Shown: one piece after another, positions 42,068 to 46,114 of the stretch
How positions within the stretch are numbered: the stretch's first letter is position 1
Layout of the letters: each line of letters opens with the position of its first letter
Assembly (NCBI GenBank): GCA_002134785.1
Contig: MBQZ01000020.1
Span: 1-46,114, forward strand
From: Crenothrix sp. D3
GTDB lineage: Bacteria; Pseudomonadota; Gammaproteobacteria; Methylococcales; Methylomonadaceae
DNA length: 46,114 nucleotides
Direction of reading: 5' to 3'
Notes under the pieces: model-generated
Seen by the model: the letters and a program-made list of their open reading frames with translations, nothing else
The model's database searches: none
What the model was told of the DNA's origin: nothing
Made by a program: the position numbers and the translations under genes

Positions 42068-42373
42068 ATGTCTACGATAAAATCAGCCTTAAAATTTAGC
42101 GGCGGCTTAATACTTGCCCTCGTTTCGCAATACACGCTTGCCGATAATTCATACCAATTACCACCTAGTAAACTGCAAATGGAAAACTGTGAGCGTGAAT
42201 CTCTGGCATTACATTCGGGTACGGTTGAGCAAGAACGGGTATTTAATAAACAAAACCATTTTGAAGTGCGTCATGAGATACAGGCAGACGATGGTACGGA
42301 GTGGTCGGTACTGTGCGATTTGGCAACAGGAAAAATCATTGGCGAACAGAAGATGTTAGGTGACAGTAAGTAA
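42068..42373 (+). CDS. Small exported protein between kdpC and kdpD
   Basis: The 101-residue product (start chosen at 42068; an ATG at 42056 is the alternative) has a signal peptide: basic MSTIKSALK, a hydrophobic SGGLILALVSQYTLA core, and cleavage near ADN. The mature part of about 76 residues contains LALHSGTVEQERVFNKQNHF, VRHEIQADDGTEWSVLCDLA and TGKIIGEQ. The alternating 'EVR-EI--DDG--W-V-CD--TGKIIG' pattern resembles a single PepSY-like unit. Two cysteines may pair. The gap before kdpD is two bases, so the gene belongs to the operon. A periplasmic modulator of KdpD or of the pump is a reasonable guess only. Confidence 0.82.
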   Translation: MSTIKSALKFSGGLILALVSQYTLADNSYQLPPSKLQMENCERESLALHSGTVEQERVFNKQNHFEVRHEIQADDGTEWSVLCDLATGKIIGEQKMLGDSK

Positions 42374-42375
42374 CC

Positions 42376-45099
42376 ATGAGCGATGACCGTCCAGACCCAG
42401 ATCAATTATTGGCGCGTGTTGAACGCGACAATGCCAAAGCCAAACGCGGACGATTAAAAATTTTCTTCGGTGCGGCGGCGGGCGTAGGTAAAAGTTACGC
42501 CATGTTATTGGCAGCGCGTGAACGCCGTGCTGAAAATCTCGATGTGGTTATTGGGCTGATAGAAACACATGGACGCAAGGAAACACAAGCATTGCTGAAA
42601 GGTTTGGAAGTGTTGCCCACGCGCCAAATTGATTACAAAGGCACGATGCTACATGAGTTCGACATTGATGCCGCATTAAAACGCCGCCCTGCGATTATCA
42701 TCGTTGATGAATTAGCTCACACTAACGCACCCAGTTCGCGCCACCCCAAACGCTGGCAGGATATACATGAATTACTCGACGCAGGGATTGATGTTTATAC
42801 CGCGCTTAACGTTCAGCATTTGGAAAGTCTTAACGATGACATCGGGCAGATTTCTGGTATCCGCGTCTGGGAAACCGTGCCTGATACGGTATTTGAAGAT
42901 GCTGATGAAATCGAATTGGTGGATTTACCACCCGATGAATTATTACTGCGGCTGAAAGAAGGCAAAGTTTATTTACCTGAACAAGCCCAACACGCAGTGC
43001 AGCATTTTTTTCGTAAAGGCAATTTGATTGCTTTGCGGGAATTGGCATTGCGCCAAACCGCTAGCCGTGTTGATTTGCAAATGCTTAATTACCGCGAAGA
43101 CCACGCAATACATGAAGTATGGCAAGTCAATGAGCGGATTTTAGTGTGCATAGGGCCTAATGCGTTGGCTGAACGTTTGGTGCGAGCGGGCAAGCGTGTA
43201 GCCACCAGTTTGCGGGCAGAATGGATAGTGGCTTATGTAGAAACGCCAAATTTGCAACGCTTATCCGCCGAAAAGCGTGACGGTATCTTAAGAATTTTAC
43301 GCTTAGCCGAACAATTGGGCGCGGAAACGGTAACGCTCAGTGCGCCTGAAATGAGCGAGGCGATTATTAAGTTTGCGGGTGAACGCAATATTAACAAGAT
43401 TGTGGTGGGTAAACCCAGTCGGCGCGGTTGGAAACGTTGGTTATTAGGGTCAGTTGTCGATGAGCTAATCAGTCACGCTCACAATGTTAATATTTATTTG
43501 CTAGGCAGTCCGCAAATGGCAGACAGTGAGATTAATCTGTTTCATAAAAACCCCTTACCTGGTTTGCGCCAACGGACAGAGGCTAAAAAGCAAGGTTATT
43601 ACAAGGGCTATGTTTGGGCAGTACTAGTGCCGCTACTCAGTGCTGTTATTGCTTATCCAATGATAGGTCGCTTAGAACTTGCCAATTTAGTGATGGTGTT
43701 TTTACTGGGCGTGGTGTTTGTGGCGACGCGTTTTGGGCGTGGGCCATCGGTGTTGGCTTCAGTACTCGGTGTCGGTCTGTTCGATTTTTTGTTTGTGCAA
43801 CCGTATTACAGTTTTTCGGTGTCGAATGGTCAGTATTTAATCACCTTACTCACCATGTTAGTCGTGGGTGTGGTTATCAGTAATTTAATGGTAAATGTAC
43901 ACTCGCAAGCCAAAGTTGCTGCGCATAGAGAAAGACGGGCGAGCGTGTTGTATGCCATGAGTCGGGAACTGGCAAGCAGTCAAAGCGAGGAGCAAGTTGT
44001 CCGTATCGCAGTACGGCATTTACATTCCGAATTTAGCAGTCGCAATGTTATTTTATTCCCCGACAGTAACGGGGGCGTACTGACTCCTAAGCAAAAAAGT
44101 ATCGCTGAATCACTGCATGGCGCGGATTTGAGCGTGGCGCAATGGGTATTCGATCATAATGAAATGGCTGGGCAGGGAACGAATACTCTCCCCAGTGCAG
44201 AGGCGATTTACTTTCCCATCTACGGCGAAGACAGAGTATTGGGAGTGTTGGTGTTATTGCCTGTTAATTTACGCCGTGTATTTTTACCCGAACAACAAAA
44301 ATTGCTAGAAACATTTTTACGGCAAATAGGGCAAGCGATAACCCGTATTCGCCTTGCCGAACAAGCCAAGACAACACAAATGCAGGTGGAAACAGAACGT
44401 TTGCGCAATTCCTTGCTCAGTGCCATTTCGCATGATTTACGCACACCCTTAGCCACTATTATTGGTTCAGCCAGCACGCTGTTAGAAGGCGAAGGACGAC
44501 TACAACCCCAAGACAAATTGGATTTAAGTCGCGTGATTGTTGATGAAGCGGAGCGTATGTCGAACTTGATTAACAATATTCTGGACATGGCGCGGCTGGA
44601 TGCGGGTGTGGTGGAACTTAATAAACAATGGCATCCCTTAGAAGAAATTATCGGCACAGTATTGACGCGGCTGCACAAACATTTAGAGGGTCGCCCTGTG
44701 AAAGTCAAATTGCCTGAAGGCATACCAATGGTATTTGTTGATGCAGTGATGATTGAACAAGTGCTGATTAATCTCTTAGAAAATGCCGTGCGCTATACGC
44801 CAGAGGGCAGTCAATTGGATATTACCGCTGAGATGTCAACACACGCAGTTGAGATTGCGGTGGCTGATTATGGAGCTGGCATTCCAAAAGGACGCGAAGA
44901 ACATTTATTTGAAAAATTTTATCAAGCCAGACACGAAGCGGCGCAAAGTGGGGTCGGTTTGGGTTTAGCAATATGTCGTGCTATTGTGGAAGCCCACGGC
45001 GGACGCATTAACGCGCAAAATAGACCCGAAGGTGGCGCAGTGTTTACCTTCGTACTCCCTATTAATCAACCGCCACCTGTTATGGACTTGGAAGAGTAA
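42376..45099 (+). CDS. kdpD: Potassium sensor histidine kinase KdpD
   Basis: The 907-residue sensor starts with a KdpD domain containing Walker A IFFGAAAGVGKSYAML near 29-44 and IIIVDELAHTNAPSSRHPKR near 113. A Usp-like domain follows near 255-370 (KIVVGKPSRRGWKRWLLGSV). Four closely spaced membrane helices (about 410-510, DUF4118) and a GAF-like region come next, then the transmitter: His686 in SAISHDLRTPLATIIGSAST, and the ATP site with LINLLENAVRYTPEGSQLD, VADYGAGIPKGREEHLFEKF and GVGLGLAICRAIVEAHGG. Order and length match E. coli KdpD (894). kdpE begins one base after its stop. Confidence 0.98.
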   Translation: MSDDRPDPDQLLARVERDNAKAKRGRLKIFFGAAAGVGKSYAMLLAARERRAENLDVVIGLIETHGRKETQALLKGLEVLPTRQIDYKGTMLHEFDIDAALKRRPAIIIVDELAHTNAPSSRHPKRWQDIHELLDAGIDVYTALNVQHLESLNDDIGQISGIRVWETVPDTVFEDADEIELVDLPPDELLLRLKEGKVYLPEQAQHAVQHFFRKGNLIALRELALRQTASRVDLQMLNYREDHAIHEVWQVNERILVCIGPNALAERLVRAGKRVATSLRAEWIVAYVETPNLQRLSAEKRDGILRILRLAEQLGAETVTLSAPEMSEAIIKFAGERNINKIVVGKPSRRGWKRWLLGSVVDELISHAHNVNIYLLGSPQMADSEINLFHKNPLPGLRQRTEAKKQGYYKGYVWAVLVPLLSAVIAYPMIGRLELANLVMVFLLGVVFVATRFGRGPSVLASVLGVGLFDFLFVQPYYSFSVSNGQYLITLLTMLVVGVVISNLMVNVHSQAKVAAHRERRASVLYAMSRELASSQSEEQVVRIAVRHLHSEFSSRNVILFPDSNGGVLTPKQKSIAESLHGADLSVAQWVFDHNEMAGQGTNTLPSAEAIYFPIYGEDRVLGVLVLLPVNLRRVFLPEQQKLLETFLRQIGQAITRIRLAEQAKTTQMQVETERLRNSLLSAISHDLRTPLATIIGSASTLLEGEGRLQPQDKLDLSRVIVDEAERMSNLINNILDMARLDAGVVELNKQWHPLEEIIGTVLTRLHKHLEGRPVKVKLPEGIPMVFVDAVMIEQVLINLLENAVRYTPEGSQLDITAEMSTHAVEIAVADYGAGIPKGREEHLFEKFYQARHEAAQSGVGLGLAICRAIVEAHGGRINAQNRPEGGAVFTFVLPINQPPPVMDLEE

Positions 45100-45100
45100 T

Positions 45101-45793
45101 GTGACTAACGCCCCCGTGATTATTGTCATCGAAGACGATCCGCCGATACGGCGTTTTTTGCGCACGGGTTTGAACGCTCAAAACTTTACGGTGTTTGAAG
45201 CAGACACAGGCAAACAAGGTATTATCGAAGCGGGGGTGCGTAAACCCGATTTAGTCATATTGGATTTGGGTTTACCCGACATGGACGGTGTTGAAGTTAT
45301 CAAAGCCATACGCACTTGGTCAGCCATACCGATTATTATTCTTTCAGCGCGTAGCAGTGAACAACATAAAATCGATGCGTTAGATGCAGGCGCGGATGAT
45401 TATTTAACCAAACCGTTTGGTTTTGGTGAATTACTGGCGCGTATCCGCGTGGCATTACGCCATGCTATTCGACCAATGGAGCACATAAAAGCCGATGTGT
45501 TTGTCACTGCTAATCTCAAAGTGGATTTACATAATCGAGTGGTCAGTATCGATGAGCAAGAAGTTCATCTTACGCCGATTCAATACCGATTGTTGGTTGT
45601 CTTGGTGAAACACGCAGGCAGAGTCTTAACGCAGCAACAAATTCTCAAAGAAGTATGGGGTCCGTCTTATTCAGAAAATGCCCATTATTTGCGTATTTAT
45701 ATGAGCCAACTACGGCAGAAATTAGAAGCCGATCCCACGCAGCCTAAGTTTTTATTGACCGAGTCGGGCGTTGGGTATCGATTGAAAGTTTAA
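45101..45793 (+). CDS. kdpE: Response regulator KdpE
   Basis: The 230-residue OmpR/PhoB-type regulator starts at the GTG at 45101, in the kdpD stop region (TAATGTG). Earlier starts in the same frame would overlap kdpD heavily and add unrelated residues. The receiver has IIVIEDDPPIRRFL, the phosphorylated Asp55 in LVILDLGLPDMDG, and the Lys in DDYLTKPFGFGELL. The winged helix domain shows VHLTPIQYRLLVVLVKHAGR and LKEVWGPSYSENAHYLRIYM. It is expected to activate this operon when potassium is low, acting at the candidate box near 37324. Confidence 0.97.
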   Translation: MTNAPVIIVIEDDPPIRRFLRTGLNAQNFTVFEADTGKQGIIEAGVRKPDLVILDLGLPDMDGVEVIKAIRTWSAIPIIILSARSSEQHKIDALDAGADDYLTKPFGFGELLARIRVALRHAIRPMEHIKADVFVTANLKVDLHNRVVSIDEQEVHLTPIQYRLLVVLVKHAGRVLTQQQILKEVWGPSYSENAHYLRIYMSQLRQKLEADPTQPKFLLTESGVGYRLKV

Positions 45794-45808
45794 TTAATGG
45801 GTAGCTGT

Positions 45809-46015
45809 AACAACCTGCAAACATCCGTTTTTCGACCCGAATTAATTGCTAATAACGGATATATTCGACCCATATTTAAGTGTAAATAGCTGGGCGTAAA
45901 GATTCCTTCGTAGTGCGACGTGAAGTCGTATAAATAATTGCTTAGCTTGAGCAACCTGCGCTCCTCTGGCAGTAGCCTAAAAGAGGGTAGTCCCTACAAA
46001 ACAATGCAGGTTGTT
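45809..46015. repeat. Inverted repeat downstream of kdpE
   Basis: The arms aacaacctgca (45809-45819) and tgcaggttgtt (46005-46015) are perfectly complementary across 185 bases. A partial copy of the left arm (caacctgc) is also at 45952-45959, which could pair with the same right arm in a shorter hairpin. No gene is visible within, and no U-run follows. It may be a small non-autonomous element or a terminator region for kdpE. Confidence 0.45.
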
Positions 46016-46019
46016 TTTA

Positions 46020-46112
46020 TCAACGAGTTACCAGAATAGGCATCACGAATAAGAATATCCAAGTTAATGCGTCTTGAGTCAATCCCATAGCCATGGCAGG
46101 TGTTCGATGCGT
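46020..46112 (-). pseudogene. Possible transposase C-terminus, cut by window edge
   Basis: On the minus strand a frame enters from the edge and reads THRTPAMAMGLTQDALTWIF then LFVMPILVTR before a TGA at 46020-46022. The 'RTPAMAxGLT' string is typical of the C-terminal tail of several DDE transposase groups, where it is followed by a short helix. Only about 30 codons are visible and the last part does not look like the family, so the frame may be broken. Evidence is thin. Confidence 0.4.
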
Positions 46113-46114
46113 CC

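Overview
The window looks like a chromosomal segment of a moderately AT-rich gammaproteobacterium. The evidence is the rpoZ-spoT pair, the ftsB/eno/kdsA/pyrG/tilS neighbourhood, an LPS-type KDO synthase (kdsA), and the large number of short palindromic repeats and decayed insertion sequences. Thiotrichales- or Methylococcales-like lineages would fit, but I cannot fix the genus from sequence alone. I saw no rRNA, tRNA or CRISPR array.

Layout. Bases 1-1378 are an IS graveyard: an edge-truncated transposase, an IS5-like gene with two internal stops, and a 252-bp piece of an IS4-like element. Next come pgk, rpoZ and spoT on the plus strand, convergent with a large lipoprotein gene and a ppnP/NYN-domain pair on the minus strand. 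A 1217-bp IS4-like element (8365-9581, decayed, with 17-bp terminal repeats) interrupts a thioredoxin-like gene. The plus-strand run rimK - SemiSWEET - fbp follows. Convergent to it are a Lon-like protease and a CobW remnant. Divergent from the protease is an unassigned 599-residue protein, followed by an IS3 remnant.

From 17.7 to 35.8 kb everything is on the minus strand. In transcription order the genes are an L,D-transpeptidase with MORN repeats, clpB, guaB, tilS, pyrG, kdsA, eno, an AT-rich DUF262/HNH (GmrSD-like) gene, ftsB and tgt. Overlapping the tgt end is a four-gene set (GT39 transferase, GtrA flippase, YdjC/NaxD-type deacetylase, GT2 transferase). It has the composition expected of an undecaprenyl-phosphate aminosugar pathway that decorates lipid A or another envelope glycan.

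After a second IS-scarred stretch (36.4-37.0 kb) comes a complete potassium-uptake locus. It holds a possible KdpE box, an unlisted 30-codon membrane peptide gene, kdpF (29 aa), kdpA, kdpB, kdpC, a small exported protein gene, kdpD and a GTG-started kdpE, nearly all overlapping or abutting. The window closes with a possible transposase C-terminus.

The most interesting points are: the two extra small genes built into the kdp operon, the Arn/Naxd-like sugar-transfer cassette fused to the tgt transcription unit, the defence-type DUF262 gene wedged between eno and ftsB, the transpeptidase-MORN fusion, and the number of pseudogenes that can be reconstructed across frameshifts and stops.
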